Shown: positions 50,101 to 62,800 of the stretch, in pieces
Layout: every line of letters starts with the position of its first letter
Numbering within the stretch: position 1 is the stretch's first letter
Position numbers and translations under genes: made by a program
Notes under the pieces: generated by a model
What the model was told of the DNA's origin: nothing
Database searches by the model: none
The model's input: the letters and a program-made list of their open reading frames with translations, nothing else
Assembly (NCBI RefSeq): GCF_027942865.1
Contig: NC_134517.1
Span: forward strand, 19,288,009-19,352,008
Length of the DNA stretch: 64,000 nucleotides
From: Odontesthes bonariensis
Lineage: Eukaryota > Chordata > Actinopteri > Atheriniformes > Atherinopsidae
Reading direction: 5' to 3'

Positions 50101-53100
50101 CCGTGTCAAAATCAAACTCTGTTGTTCCTGTTGATGTCCTAAAAAAAACAGTTGAGGTGGTTTACTTTTATTTTAAAGTGGACGATCAAAAGACAGCTAA
50201 GACCCAGTAACAGAACGAAGGTGAAGCTGCAGTCTGCAGTTGTGTGGCCTCACCGTTAGGCAACCAGAAATCTGTGATATAAATGTTGTTGTTTTTTTTT
50301 TAACATGTATGACATAAACCTGTGATTAGATCTGATCATTTATGCCCCGACCTGGTGAAAAATTGGTTGTATAATGCTTAAATGCATGAAATAACTTTAC
50401 GGCTGCAATTTTACAATTATAATTGGCTTTGCTCTTAGACATTATGTTTTCATATTCTGTATTTTTCTAAATAACCCATGTTCCTATTTTGCACTTGTCC
50501 CCTCTGCTCATTCTACACAATGTATGTCCCGGAGTGGTCCAAGATTTTAAAATAGCATAACTGGTTAGAACTGGACTAAATAACTGGGACAGATGAAGCT
50601 TCTATATCTTGCCAGATAGGGCTGTTACATTAGATACACGCCTAAAAACAACACACACACACACACACACACGTTGTTTATCAAATCCCAAGAACATGAC
50701 GTGGACTGTGGTTTGCCTGTTCATGTCACTAATAACTGGCCAAGTATACTCGGACGTGCATAAGTCCAACCTCTGTAAGATAAATGTGAAAAAGATAAAT
50801 ATGAACTAATTCCAGTGACCAAAATAAAGACTGTCTGTGAACTCAAGATTTCTCCGGCTTGTTCTTGGGCTTCCAACATAAGGATCGGGCTAACACTTCC
50901 AATGAGTAGAATAAACATTCACTGATGTTAAAAAAAAAAAAAAGTTTCAACTTCAAAAAGGCTAGCTCAGGGATAATTCTCACAGCTGGATGTTACCAGC
51001 AAGCTGCAGGGGTTTGTCTTCAAGCCAGCGTAGGTGTCATTGCTCAGTTTACATGTAAATGTCTGAGGGTATCCTGCGTGTCTGTATGCAAGCGTGTACG
51101 TAGAAGGGGCTTTCAAATGTGGCACAGAGGGCTGAAAAACCATCAAAATCCAACACAACGCAGCGTGGGGACAGTTCTGTGTGGGTTGCTGAGGTCGGCC
51201 GTCATTTTACGGATTTTATTGTTTTTCTTTCTCCGATTAATTGGGCTAAAATAGTGAACGAGTGGTTCAGAGAGCACGAGAAATATTTTTAACACACGGA
51301 ATAACCACCAGAGAGGCAAGACCTGACCTGCCTGAGAAGGCTTTATGCAGCGGTCTGACTCTTCTAATTCCAAAGAAAGTTAACGCAGCTCTCGAGCGAT
51401 CGAAGCTAAAGGGTGTGCTAGAAAATAAATGTGGGATTTTTTTCTTTGGGCAGGCATTGATTATAAAGAAGGACACTGATTAATTGTATGTTACACATTT
51501 ACAGAAATACACATAATGGAAATAAAAGTGATTTAAAGTGTTTATTTATGGAAAAAAAAGGTGCTTGTCCCTAATTCCTTCGATAGCATAATAACCGACA
51601 CAGATTTGGTTGCTAAATGGCAGTGTGGCGTCATTGTAATATCTGTCTAATGGCACATAAATATATTTCTGGCTCTGTTGCCAATCCTTGGGTAAAAGAA
51701 GTCCTTATGATCGGGGTCTGTGTCTAGTTCTGGATCTTAATGACGATTTCCGTCTGTGGTTTTGTTTATTCGGGGTCCATGTTCGGTGCTTTGGCTGACC
51801 CGTGTTTCCCTTTGGCTGTAACTAACAATGGCGGCTTAACGCTCTCCCGGGACCCAGTGAAAATCCTTTGTTGCTGTTTCTCATTTGACATTAAGATGTG
51901 ATGGGGAAAGAGGTCAGAGAATATATACCGCTATCCTCTGTGCCCTCTTTATCTACAGTCAAGCAAGTTTCACAGTGCCGCGGACTGAGAGAAGCTGCTG
52001 TCCGAGAAAGAAGCCCCTGCTCCAAAACAGACACCTTCAAAGCTTGACTGAAGTTTCCAGATGACCGTGTTGGAAAAGAAAAACCACCTAGAGGAAAATC
52101 TTATGGTCAAATGGGACAAAAGCTGTTTTCACAGACATTTCTGGAGGCGCAGGGAATGAAGTAACAGATGCAAAAACGGGACAGCCTGCACACCGAGCTG
52201 TCACCGTGGCACTTCTCATTCTAACTAACAGTGCTGTTGTCACTTAGCTGATGTGGCAACTTCCTGTATACGACCACACACCGAACATTCGCAGGGCCGA
52301 ATATTCTCTGTTTGGCATGTGTGAGTAGAGTCTTTCAGAGGCTACTGACGACCATTAAGCATGCACTCACTGCATGTAGCAACCAGATAAAACAGGCTCA
52401 TGTGTAAATAGTCGGACGAAAAACACGAACCTGCGAAGATTCCAGATGATGATCCGCGTGCCCGTTTCTTTTGTGGACCCGGATGAGCTGATAATATCGA
52501 TCTCAGTGAGCAGTTCCTCCTTTGTCTTGAAGAGGGAGTAGCGCAGAATGTCCCGCAGGCTGGCTTTGTGTTTCTCTCTTATATTGAGTGAAGCTGCAGT
52601 TAAAGCCAACACCCGGGAGTAAATGTGCCTCTTTACAACAAGTCATACGAGTCAAAGACAATCTGTACAATTCAGCTTATTGCCAAGCTTCAAGGGTTCA
52701 AAGCTGTAGCTCCTGCTGTTCCCAACTGAGCTGGCGGCTCGTTAGACTGAGCTAATGAATGCATATGCGATTAATGCATCGGATAAAGGATATACTTGTT
52801 TGATTCTCTCTCGAAGCAGACAATTGGTACAATTATTTGCTTGGCATCAATCGTCCGCAGGTAGGTCTGAGAAAGCATCCCAACGCACAGGGTGCTCTTT
52901 GACTTTGAAAAGACAATTACGTCTTTGCCGAGACGCATGGATCCAGACTTGAAGCCGTTGCCGTAGATTCCAATGGGTTGCTTCCCACCTACCGCCATTT
53001 TGTCACTGTAACCAAAGCTGAAGGGGGGGGGGGGGGGGGGGGGATATAAAATTATCAGATAAGTAGAATTAATCCCATTCTTCACAAAACATGCTCAGAG

Positions 53101-56100
53101 GTAATGCCTTTCGGCAGTGGTTACTACGATCGCAGATTATAACAGCTAAATATCAAAGTAACTTATTATATTTAAATAGAAGTAATATACAATTACACCT
53201 TCGCTTTTTCCAAAAAAATGTGAAAAAAGCTCAAAGATAACGCTTATTGCCCCCTAATTTCCCAGAAACACAGCTTAGTGGAATCAGTACCTGAGCATCT
53301 TATGCATTGCGTCATGGTCCAGTCCGTTGCCATTATCCATGAAGGTGAGGCACAGTTCTCCTTTTATCACAGTCTTATCGATCCAGAACTGTTTGGCACT
53401 GACATCCGGATCATAGGCATTGTCTATCAAAAGAAACCGTTTCAGGGGGCAGCGAAACAGAGGTTAAAAAAAACAATGAGGCCTCGTTTTTTCGGATGTA
53501 TTCTCCCGGAGTCAAATGAAAGGAGCAGGCGGGTGTGGAATTACATGCAAAGAATAGGTCAATGTTTGCTAAAGGGGCGGTTTGTCCATAAGACTGAATC
53601 AATTTGCCGCTGATCGCCATTTAAAAAGCAAACGACTGAAGATTTGTGAAATGAAAACATTCTGTAATGAATAAATAAAAAGGTGTTGGGATCCCGTTTC
53701 TGACTAAAAGAAACATGACGCCAAACCATTTTTTTTTTCAATTTGGCTGCTTTTGAAATTCAAAATGGACAGATCTCAACAGAGAGTAGAACAAAACCAC
53801 TTAAATCTTCATGCAAAAGACACTCAAGTTTCATCATTGGCACACCTTCAGTAATCGGTAACCTTTAGTTACGGATTCTGTGAGGCCAAACACAAAATAA
53901 AGTCGAGTCACGAGTAAACCCACGGGCTGTGAGCACTGCTTCAACGTTAATGCCTTTTAATCAGAAGTGTGTTTGGATGTTTGAATGGTATGGGTGCGTT
54001 TAGTGCTGGTGATAAACCTCACGCAAATTTTTAAGCAAATATTCGACTCTCATCTATAACCACAGGGACCTAAATCTTCCGCCGATTCCCGAGAAGCGGA
54101 CAAAGGTTTTTCGATTTTGAGACGTCCATGGGATCAGAAAAAAAGAAGAAAAATAAATAAATCTGAACTTGTTTTACTTAATTCATCCCTGAAAAGTAAA
54201 TAAATAAATAAGTAGCACGGCATCCTAGAAGCGGTCATGCAGGTTAACTGAGGATAACACAAGTATGAAGTTCATTTTAAGACAAAAGCTCTACAGTATG
54301 TGACAATACAACGATCCGAAAATGACTCACCTATGAGCTCGGCTATAGCGCTGAAGGGCCAGGTGTGGCTGGTGGAGTTGGAATGAAGAAACTTAGGCGA
54401 AAGCTACACGTGAGACAAATTGAATCGAACACAGCTGTTACATTTGATATCAGTGAGGGTTTATTTTCTGTTCAACAGGATTACTTTTTTTTTTTTTTTT
54501 TGTACTTTACGTTCAACAGACATTACATTTAGCAGATGCTTTTACAAATTAGGATATGATGACAGACAGACAGTCATCATTGAAAAAAATAAACGTGCAC
54601 AATCGGCCTCCTATAATGCAATCTATGCAGTTTCCAAGTATAGAATCTAGCGAGTGAAATGAAAGAATTCCCGATTTCCATGTTTTTTTTTTCCCCCCCA
54701 ATCTCACGGCCCGGTTTGGAATGTCTCGCGGACCGGTACCGGTCCGCGACCCGGTGGTTGGGGACCCCTGCTTTAGAGGGTAAGTACTTTGAGATCAACT
54801 GCTGGTGCCATTCAACTGAGGCAAAAAAAAATATATATATATATAGGTATATTTTTTTAAATATACTCAAGACTGTTACGAAAACACACTTCTCTTAAAG
54901 CTGCAGTCGGCAGGTTTTCAAAATTGCGAGTCTAAAAGCTGCAGTCTGCAACTCTTTGCGCTCGGTTTTTGCAAGCGTGATTACAGGCTTCAGAGGGAGC
55001 TACAGATTTCGTTATTTTTTCTAAACAGCCTATTTAATATTCTACTTCCAGAATCCCATGACAGTTCAAGCTAATATGACTTAAAAAAAGTTGCCGACCG
55101 CAGCTTTAAGAGCATTTTAAGAGAGGAAATAATGAAACTGCTGATGGAAATACGACATCTCCGTTTCATCCGTGAGTTTAGCGTTAAATAGTGAAATGGA
55201 AATGGATGAAAAATGAGAGCCTAAATAATTCCAATCATCACACTACTGCACTTTGACTGTGAGAGGGCAAACTGGTTTGCCACTGAAGCACAATAGTAAT
55301 ATGTGTGCCTTGATGGCTTCGGCCTTGGCACACATAACAAAATATCATGCATGGGTTTCAACATTTGTTTGGATTCATTACATCAAAACTCGAAGCCCCT
55401 GAAATACCCATCTATTTTGTGCAATGACAAAGTTTGCAGTTACATTTCATTTAATGAAAAAACAATTCAAACTTTTAAACTTATTTCTGAAGTCATCATA
55501 GACAAGGTACATCATAAAAACAACACAGCAGACATGAACAAATACCACCTGACATATACACCAGTGTAAATGTTCAAAATGGACAGAACGATGCCAAGAA
55601 GAAAGTCGATTTATAAGGACTACGAATTAACATTGATGTAATAGTGTAATCGAGTCCTCCTGTATCTATTGCAACCTTAACACAGGCCACACTGATGATT
55701 GTACACAAGCTCTTGAACGTAAATTGCAGTGATAGTAATATATGCTGTGGTATTATTGGGGGGGGTCATGAGCCATTATATGGACCTCGGCCCGACCAAG
55801 TTCTTAGGACGGTAGGATTGTTCTAGAGAGGAATATCGAGTAAAACGAAACTGAACGCCCAGACCTGTGCGGATATTCAAGCTGACAACGTCGTTATTGA
55901 CAGTGACAAATTCTCTCAACTTATCTCTGGGAGTCAGCTAACTTCCCAAATTTTAAGCGATAACAAAACGCCGAGTAAACACGAGCACGGGACAAAATAT
56001 TGTCTGTGTATACTCTCAACACTGGCACAGCGTGAGGAATAATTATGGATTTATTTAATCCTGGTGCTAACACAAACACAATTTCGCCACATCCCTTTCA

Positions 56101-56214
56101 CTGTTTATATGTTTAGTCCCCAGCCACAGCAGGTAAAATGCCATAAATAAGTTAATAATAAGTCCTTATTATTACCGTGCTCAGTGGTACACCGCGGTCT
56201 GTTTGGGCCGCCAT
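44174..56214 (-). CDS. morc3: MORC family CW-type zinc finger protein 3
   Basis: Nineteen exons keep phase: 56176-56214, 54331-54403, 53291-53423, 52794-53017, 52431-52587, 50015-50138, 49613-49741, 49388-49507, 49201-49298, 48975-49082, 48774-48902, 48144-48215, 47999-48041, 47781-47864, 46552-46651, 46382-46454, 45214-46327, 44430-44608 and 44174-44306, giving 1043 residues. MORC3 is a nuclear-body ATPase that dimerises on ATP and binds H3K4me3. The GHKL ATPase has the N box (E35, N39 in ELIDNAYD), DNGNG (67-71) and [20 protein letters not shown] zinc finger spans 405-450 (C412, C415, C436, C447, with W409, W418 and W434). A SUMO-interacting motif LLIL (637-640) precedes GSTPKP, as in human. 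Coiled coil follows, and the C terminus ends [15 protein letters not shown]. Exon 47781-47864 is the least certain. Introns 52588-52793 and 49508-49612 carry U12-type signals. Confidence 0.95.
49508..49612 (-). other. morc3: U12-type GT-AG intron of morc3
   Basis: Donor GTATCCTTTC matches the minor-spliceosome 5' signal. A branch-like TTTTCTTAAT ends about 12 bases before the CAG acceptor, and there is no long polypyrimidine tract. The flanking exons join in phase 0. Confidence 0.8.
52588..52793 (-). other. morc3: U12-type AT-AC intron of morc3
   Basis: The intron starts ATATCCTTT and ends GCTTTAACTGCAGCTTCAC, with a branch-like TTTAAC about 12 bases before the terminal AC. These borders give exon phase 1 on both sides and the continuous junction [15 protein letters not shown]. 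The nearest GT/AG pair (AA/GTATAT with GCAG/CTTC) breaks the reading frame. Confidence 0.85.
53024..53042. repeat. poly(G) run next to a morc3 acceptor
   Basis: About 19 G residues on the plus strand, read as C on the minus strand. It forms most of the polypyrimidine tract of the acceptor for exon 52794-53017. Confidence 0.85.
54518..54600. repeat. relic of a LINE or SINE tail
   Basis: ACATTACATTTAGCAGATGC resembles the reversed Rex1-like tail seen at 33452-33500, but is diverged and short. Confidence 0.4.
54704..54772. repeat. hAT-type transposon terminus
   Basis: GCGGACCGGTACCGGTCCGC is a perfect palindrome followed by GGTTGGGGACCCCTG. This is the familiar end of a widespread vertebrate hAT family. 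Only one end is seen. Confidence 0.6.
54899..55105. mobile_element. TTAA-flanked MITE, short copy
   Basis: A 207-bp element between TTAA copies (54895-54898 and 55106-55109) with inverted ends AGCTGCAGTCGGCA / TGCCGACCGCAGCT. It has a second internal terminus (AGCTGCAGTCTGCAACTCTT) like the element at 19988, so it may be a nested or rearranged copy. It lies in the first intron of morc3. Confidence 0.75.
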
Positions 56215-56440
56215 CTTTCCGTAAAAGCGGATGATGGTAGGCGGAGTTTGGCAACAACCACCCAGGGAGGGTCAAAGATGTGAAGTAGTCGACACAGAGA
56301 ATTAATAAACAAGTTCATTTCCCTGGGATTCAAGCGTAAGCTTGAATTCATACGTTACGTAATTGTCAGAGTTTCTTCAACAAACTCAAGACTTCGGTTG
56401 CTTGCTTGTTAAAACTCTATTACTCTATTACTTCCGGTTT
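56206..56440 (-). promoter_or_regulatory. morc3: morc3 promoter region with YY1-like and ETS-like sites
   Basis: The start codon lies inside AAGATGGCGGC, a strong match to the YY1 motif found at the start of many housekeeping genes. An ETS-type ACCGGAAGT (minus strand, 56430-56438) lies about 220 bases upstream. The transcription start is not determined. Confidence 0.45.
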
Positions 56441-57940
56441 GACTTTATTCCGGAATAACAGCGTGGTAGCCTTAAGAAATCTCTCGTCAAAAATGCACCC
56501 GGGGATATGGTAATTATAAAAAATGTCAGTTTCTTTAAATTATTATTTTTTTTAATCTCGTTGGTTCGATGCAAGCTATATTTCCCAGTCACAGAGGAAA
56601 GTAAATGATTGAATTTTAAAAAATATGTAGCTCCCATTTGCGCTTTATTTCTGTAATACTGAAGACATCAGCTAAAAGAAATAGATAAAAGTATAAAAAA
56701 CAAACAAAGAAGTATTTCCGAGTTTCAGATTCCTGAAAGTAGCCACCCATTTCCCTAATAATAGCTTCGAACTGTTGGAAATATCAAAAATGTATTAAAT
56801 TATCACCTGGAGAGGTTTTGTGATCGAATGGAAAAAGATGGCTTGTGTTTTGTATTTCTTGCCTTTCTAAAACATTAATTTTGTTGTGAAATGAGACAGT
56901 TAATGTGATGAGTTAAAACTCATCAAACAGACCTAACTTTGAGTTCTTTTTAGCTCCTAGAATTATGATGAAACACTCATGTGAACCACTACAGGAAAGG
57001 ATGACCAGGGGTTACCCATGGAGAAGAGGGTCAATTCAACTCAAGAAACTGACAATTCACGATGCTTCACATAAGGGCCCACACTGCAACAGTTTAAGCC
57101 ACTGACGAATCTCAACATCTGCTGTTGTAAGAAGAATGTGTCAACCCCCTCATGATTGACTTCCAATACAGAAACCATACTGACACGATAAGAAGAACAG
57201 TGCTGCTTAGACTATGAAACCCAGGAATGGTCTGAAGTGGTAATCTTTACTTTCATTTTAAGATCCCATATCAGAGTTAATTGGTTTCAGTGGTTGTTTC
57301 TTATGAAACACAAAGGGTAAAAACCAACCTTCCTGTTTGGTTTGGCTTAGTGGGACTATCATTTGATTTTCAGGAGGATAATATCCAAAAATATATTTCT
57401 TTACCTCCAGAAAACTAACTCTAAAGAGGGGAGTGTGTAGCATGTTGTATCGGGTGATCTGGGTCCAAACATTAAGTGACAGTTGGCAGAGGTAACTTAT
57501 TCAGCTAACTTTCTGTACTCCAAACCATGCCCTGCAACACATTTACAATGATCTTTATTTGCCAACCCTGTTGGAAAACCTAATGAAATTACTTTAGGAA
57601 ATGAAAGCTCTATTTTTTTCAATGGAAAAAATACTATTTTTGCTGGGCATAGCAAAGAATGTAAAGACAAGTGAAAAAAGTAAACTTCCAAAGTATAGAC
57701 CAAAACAAAAGAGCCTTTACACTATCTAAGGACTCGATTTGGATGTTGGGACATGCTTCACTTCACTTCAACAATAACCTTTTCATTTTAAGTTAGTCTA
57801 CCCTCCTTTTTTCTCATAATCCCTTTTACCCTTCAGCGCCATATTAGGGTGAGAGTGCCTACTTCACATCACCAGTAGTAAACACCTGTGTGTTGTTATC
57901 ATCCAACGTAAAAAGCCATTCCTGCCCTCTAGACCTGATG
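56441..57940. other. intergenic DNA, no gene seen
   Basis: AT-rich sequence upstream of morc3. No exon with matching splice sites and no recognisable protein segment is seen. Confidence 0.5.
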
Positions 57941-58085
57941 CTCTTTGCTGTTTCTGCACTCACAGACCAGTGAACAGATTAGGGGCACTGTGGGTGTCTT
58001 GCTCAAAAACACTCGGACATGTGGACGCCAGGGATCAAACCAATGACCTTCTGACTGGTAGACAACTGCTCCACCTCCAGGGCCA
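57940..58085. repeat. interspersed repeat fragment
   Basis: GGCACTGTGGGTGTCTTGCT, then CGCCAGGGATCAAACCAATG and CCACCTCCAG, follow the pattern of a common tRNA-derived repeat read in reverse. It is short and diverged. Confidence 0.45.
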
Positions 58086-58371
58086 AAGCTGCTTCTGTGA
58101 TTCCAAACTGTTCGTTGATACGAGCGTAATCGTGAATTGTGATACTCTACTCTACCTTACTAATTGCCCTGTGATGGACTGCTAACTTTTCCACATGTTA
58201 GCTAGGATGTGTGACTGATTGGCCGTGAAAATAGTTGCTCATCTTGATGTTGAAATTCAGATCCTGTGCTTTAAATTATTGCTTTCGACTAATTAATCTT
58301 TATCTTGAACTCCATGTCTGAATACTGTTATTCTCCGGCATGTGTCGTCCATGTCTCTTGACCCATGAGTA

Positions 58372-58444
58372 GCCGAAATAGCTCAGTTGGGAGAGCGTTG
58401 GACTGAAGATCTGAAGGTCCCTGGTTCAATCCCGGGTTTCAGCA
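58372..58444 (+). tRNA. tRNA-Phe (GAA), possibly a pseudogene
   Basis: A 73-base sequence with a GAA anticodon (ACTGAAGATCT), box A TAGCTCAGTTGG and box B GGTTCAATCCC. It differs from the typical vertebrate tRNA-Phe at only a few sites. The anticodon stem is kept with wobble pairs. The acceptor stem has one C-A mismatch (third pair), and no T run for Pol III termination occurs within about 150 bases downstream, so it may be weak or inactive. Confidence 0.85.
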
Positions 58445-58461
58445 AATACCATTATTCATTA

Positions 58462-58655
58462 TGTGGCCGGTGGCTCAGTGGTTAGAGTGGGTTGGCGCTT
58501 TGATTCTCACACACGCCATGATTGGTGAACTGAGGGCTGCCAGTCCACCTCCTTGCCACGGCCATGCTCCCGGGGCTCATGCTGTGAATGGCTGCCCACC
58601 GCTCCAGTGTCCGGCATCTGTCTCCATGAGTGTGTGTTTTCAACAGGTGTCGATC
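58462..58655 (+). repeat. SINE-like repeat, copy 2
   Basis: Starts 17 bases after the tRNA with GGCCGGTGGCTCAGTGGTTA, a tRNA-like head, and continues with the block shared with 20690-20995 (GCTGCCCACCGCTCCAGTGT). It ends near CAACAGGTG. Confidence 0.6.
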
Positions 58656-59898
58656 TGGATTTTCATGTTTGGAAGATGTTTCTGGAATTTCTGTGGCAGA
58701 GTGGGCTTGCTTTGGCTGTCTCATTGGGGATTCAAGGCTTCCTGAGTCTGGAAAAAAGGTCTGTTTCTCTCCTTTTTTTTACATCTTGTGAAACTACCCA
58801 AATATTCTGATATGGTTGTGCAATATATTTGTTCTATAATCAATAAATTCATAAATTAGCTTGTTGTCCCGCACAATTCTTACCTGAGCTTTACATCGCA
58901 GAGAAACTTCCCTCCAACACACAAAAAACCCCAAAACTAAACAAGCAACTACAGAATTCAAAGCAAAAACACAAAAATTAAGTTTAATATTCATTTAATG
59001 AGTCTTTTTTTCTGTTGCATCAAAACTTAGCATGGTCCTTTAAACATCCAAAATAACTTACGCACACATTCAGAAATATGGAACGAAAAAAAAAAAAAAA
59101 ATAACGGGCAATTTTAAAATCTTTTCATGAACAACTAGAGAAAGGCTAATTTCCCTTAAACATCAAAATGACAAGCATGTATTTTACTGAGGCACACTCA
59201 ATAATTCAAAGGGTTTTCCCAGTGCACACAAAGCACATCAGTAACCTACCAATAAAACTCTTAACATAAATAAATATAAATCTAACAAGTTTCTTAAGTT
59301 TTTACATTCTTAGAGTCCGACATACTAAAGTAAACTTGAAATACAGATTGCAGTTAACCAGGGTTATGGGGGAAAAAAATGCAAACATTACTTAAGATTC
59401 TTCACAGTAAAACTGCTGTTTGTCAATTTAAAACATCTTGACCGGAACTATCGGAATTATAAGGTGCATGTCTTATAAGAACAATTGGTAACAATTAGAA
59501 GCACAACTGCCTTTAATGGTAATTATCTTTTAGCCTAATACCAAATAAAGCAAAGAGAGTAAACGACTGAGATGACACTACTAGGACATGAAAAATGCTT
59601 TCCTCTGTAATTAGTAATTCATACCTCAGATCTTGAAAAAAAAACAAAAAAAAACAAACAAAAAAAACATTCCAAATAACTATCATAAAGTCCCTTTTTT
59701 CCAGAGTAGATTTAGCATGAGAGCACCTCAGAGGTACATGTGTATCTGTGGAGATCATCCAAGTTAAAACGTTAAAAAGCAGAATTTCAAAACATTTAAT
59801 TTACCACCTGTTCACAATACATTATCACTGGTTACGTCCATTCTAGTTATTCTTTTTGCATGCCTGCAAAAAAAAATAAAAATAAAAAAGCTCCGTCT
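58656..59898 (-). other. probable 3' UTR of dop1b and flanking DNA
   Basis: AT-rich DNA with A/T runs and no coding signal. No AATAAA on the minus strand was found, but ATTAAA variants occur at about 58983, 58994 and 59794, so the transcript end is unclear. Confidence 0.4.
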
Positions 59899-62800
59899 TT
59901 AACTCTCCATAGAGTCCAGAAACTCTTCCTCAATGATGATCTCCAGCCTTCTCAGGACAGTATGCGAACTTGGTGGCGGGTAGTTCGCTACTGGGAAGTG
60001 GAGCGAAGGTTGGCTGGAAGTGGGAGGGCCCTGGAAGGAGCAGCATAGGATGCGCAGGAAAGGCAACAGCTGAGTGATAGAGGACAGGGAGCGTTGAGTT
60101 AGGAGGGGGAACTCCAAGTGCTCGGTGGAGGACTCCTCACTCAGCCCGTTCAGTGTCTGAAACCACAGCAGAGGGAGAGATACACAGACTGAGATGTGGT
60201 CATATGAAAAAAACAAACAAAAAAAAAAACTTGGATGACTAACTTCAGTTAGATTTTTGACTCGATTTCCCATTTAAATGGGTAAGTGTCATGGTAAAAA
60301 TAAATATGTAAAACAATTGCACCAAATAGAGCAAGAATTCAGGGGTGCTGCTGGCCCTGGGAGAGTTTTCACCTCTTTCTTTTTTTTTTTTTTTGCATCA
60401 TTTTAGCTTAATTTTCTTTCCGTGATATTTGATGTGTGACTTAAAAGCACACTACTTTTTGTTAAGAGTCGCCCGGTTTAACAGTTCCAGGCTTTTTCTG
60501 ATGAAACGTTATTTTGTTACAAGAGAATATGTCTAAATATTAGAAAACCTGAGCCTTGATATTAAAGCATTTATCTCTTTTGTTGAGAATCAACACTGCT
60601 CTGCTGCAGCTTTTTACGCTCAGTTGCAGAAAGTCTTGCATATATGACCGTCCTGTATCTGCTTTTTATACTATGCGATTGTTCATTCACAATACTGATA
60701 TTATCAGGATATCAATAAAAATAACTGTTACTTTCAGACTTATTTACTTCTTTTTTTTTTTGGTAAATAACTTCCATTCAAATAGAATGCAAAGAACTTC
60801 AAAACTTCAAAATTTCACAAAAAAAAACAATCTGAATTTTTTTTATCATTTCATAAGCTGAGATCAAATCACAACACTGTCATATGTATCAGGACAACAT
60901 AGATATTTGATTTTATTTTTTTTAAATATTGTCAGTATATGTAGGTACCATATACTGCAACACCCCTACTTGCAGAAATGCCATTAATGTATATATTCTT
61001 AAAGAGGGTTTTGGCTATGTTCAAACTGAAGGCCAATCCTATCTTCAGGGCAGACCATGCAAGCTGTTATTTGCATGCGATAACAACGACCTTCTGTGTT
61101 TAGATGAGTCATGCTATTTGCATGGGTTGTCGTGGTAATGTCGTAATGCTTGCAGCAGTTTCCAAACACTATGTTACTTCCTGCTTTGCCTTTACAGAAG
61201 CCTCCCGCCTCAACTCTGACTCAGCTCAGTGTTGCATTGCAAGTTTTGTTAAAAAGACACTTTGAAATCCAATTTGAGTGGCCATCGCATTTCGAACCAC
61301 CCCAAAAAAATGTTTGGGATCCTATTTTGCAAATAAAATTTCATTAGTTTTTTGCAGCGAAGACTTTCTAAAACAATCAATGTGGATACAATCCACACAC
61401 ACCAAACGAAGGATCTGTGCTGACGGTGTGAACAGGGCCTTAAAAACAACAGATATTACGGAGTTGTAGAATGAAGAAGTGCTCCACATTGTGAGGCTAC
61501 CCTGAATCACAAACAGAAATTGTAACTTAGCAACTCTGTGTCGACGAGAAGTGGTCGACATCTTACTCAAATATCTTTCCAAGCAACAACGGGACTGACA
61601 TTTATGTTTCCAACCCTAGTGTCTTACCCCAAAACGCTGCTGTATCCCTTCCAGCACTCTGACAACATGCGGTGTGCATTCCTGTTCGCCTTCTATTAGT
61701 GCATTCTCTGGACCACTGTAGCGGTTCACATCCACCTCAGGGACAAATGCCCAGCGATACCTGAATGACAAACAATTCATTCATTAAAATATAATACCCA
61801 GACAAAATCATTAAGCACTTATTTATCCAACAACATGTGTATGCATGCTTTCTGGTCCCCTACATCTGAAAAAGTGGCATCCTCTCTGGGGGAAAAGCCA
61901 GGGAGGTGTCCAGAAACTTGCAGGCTGACAGGTACATGCCCAACTCGGCCTGAGAGAAGCTCACGGGTCCATTTCTGTCAAGGGCTCCACGCACCACTTT
62001 AGCCAGCCTTGGTGGTACAAAAGCAAAGGCGCAACGTTTTAAAACAGTGAGGGATTCAACACGGGGGTCAGTAAGATAGCAATTTGTGAATTAAATAATT
62101 AACTCACTTTGAAATGTCTTTCTCTTCCCGCAGAGCTTTCTCTAGACGTGCAAAAGTGCGTATCTGGAAAAAAAAAAAGGGAAAAACAGTGACTTACACG
62201 CTGATGATGCTGTGTGTGAAATGTGAATCTCAAGGAATGGTATCTTACAAGTTCTGTGACCATTATAGGCCAGAGAGACGTCAGGTGCTGGGATGAGATC
62301 CTCAACAAGAGAACACGAAACATCAGGAACATCTGGGCTGAAACAGCAGGGCTCGGGTTCATGCGTAAAGTCTCTGTGAGACGCTCTGAAAGGATGAGGC
62401 AGAAAACACTTAGTTTTGATGTCTGCCTTTCCACCTAGATTGAACACATTCACTTACAGCTGCAAACACCCAGTAACAGTTACCCACCTTGGATAAGGGG
62501 CAGATAGAGGTGATACTGGTCGAGTTCACCGCTGAACATTGCAAACGCCTGCCGTTTCAGCAGCATGGGTTTCTGGTCGGCACTAGCAAACAGTTTCAGG
62601 GAGCCGCTCTGCATGCCTGTCGTGAAATAAGTGCAGAATTGTATCAGCATTTTGTGTATGAAATGCACAACACTTTGAATCTGCAAGAATAAACATTCTT
62701 CTTTGGACTGATTATTTTTACAACCAGCACAATGTCTACGCAAAGTATCCTTACTCCAACATAATGAACTTTACTTCTTCAAAGAAAAAAAGTAAGAAAT

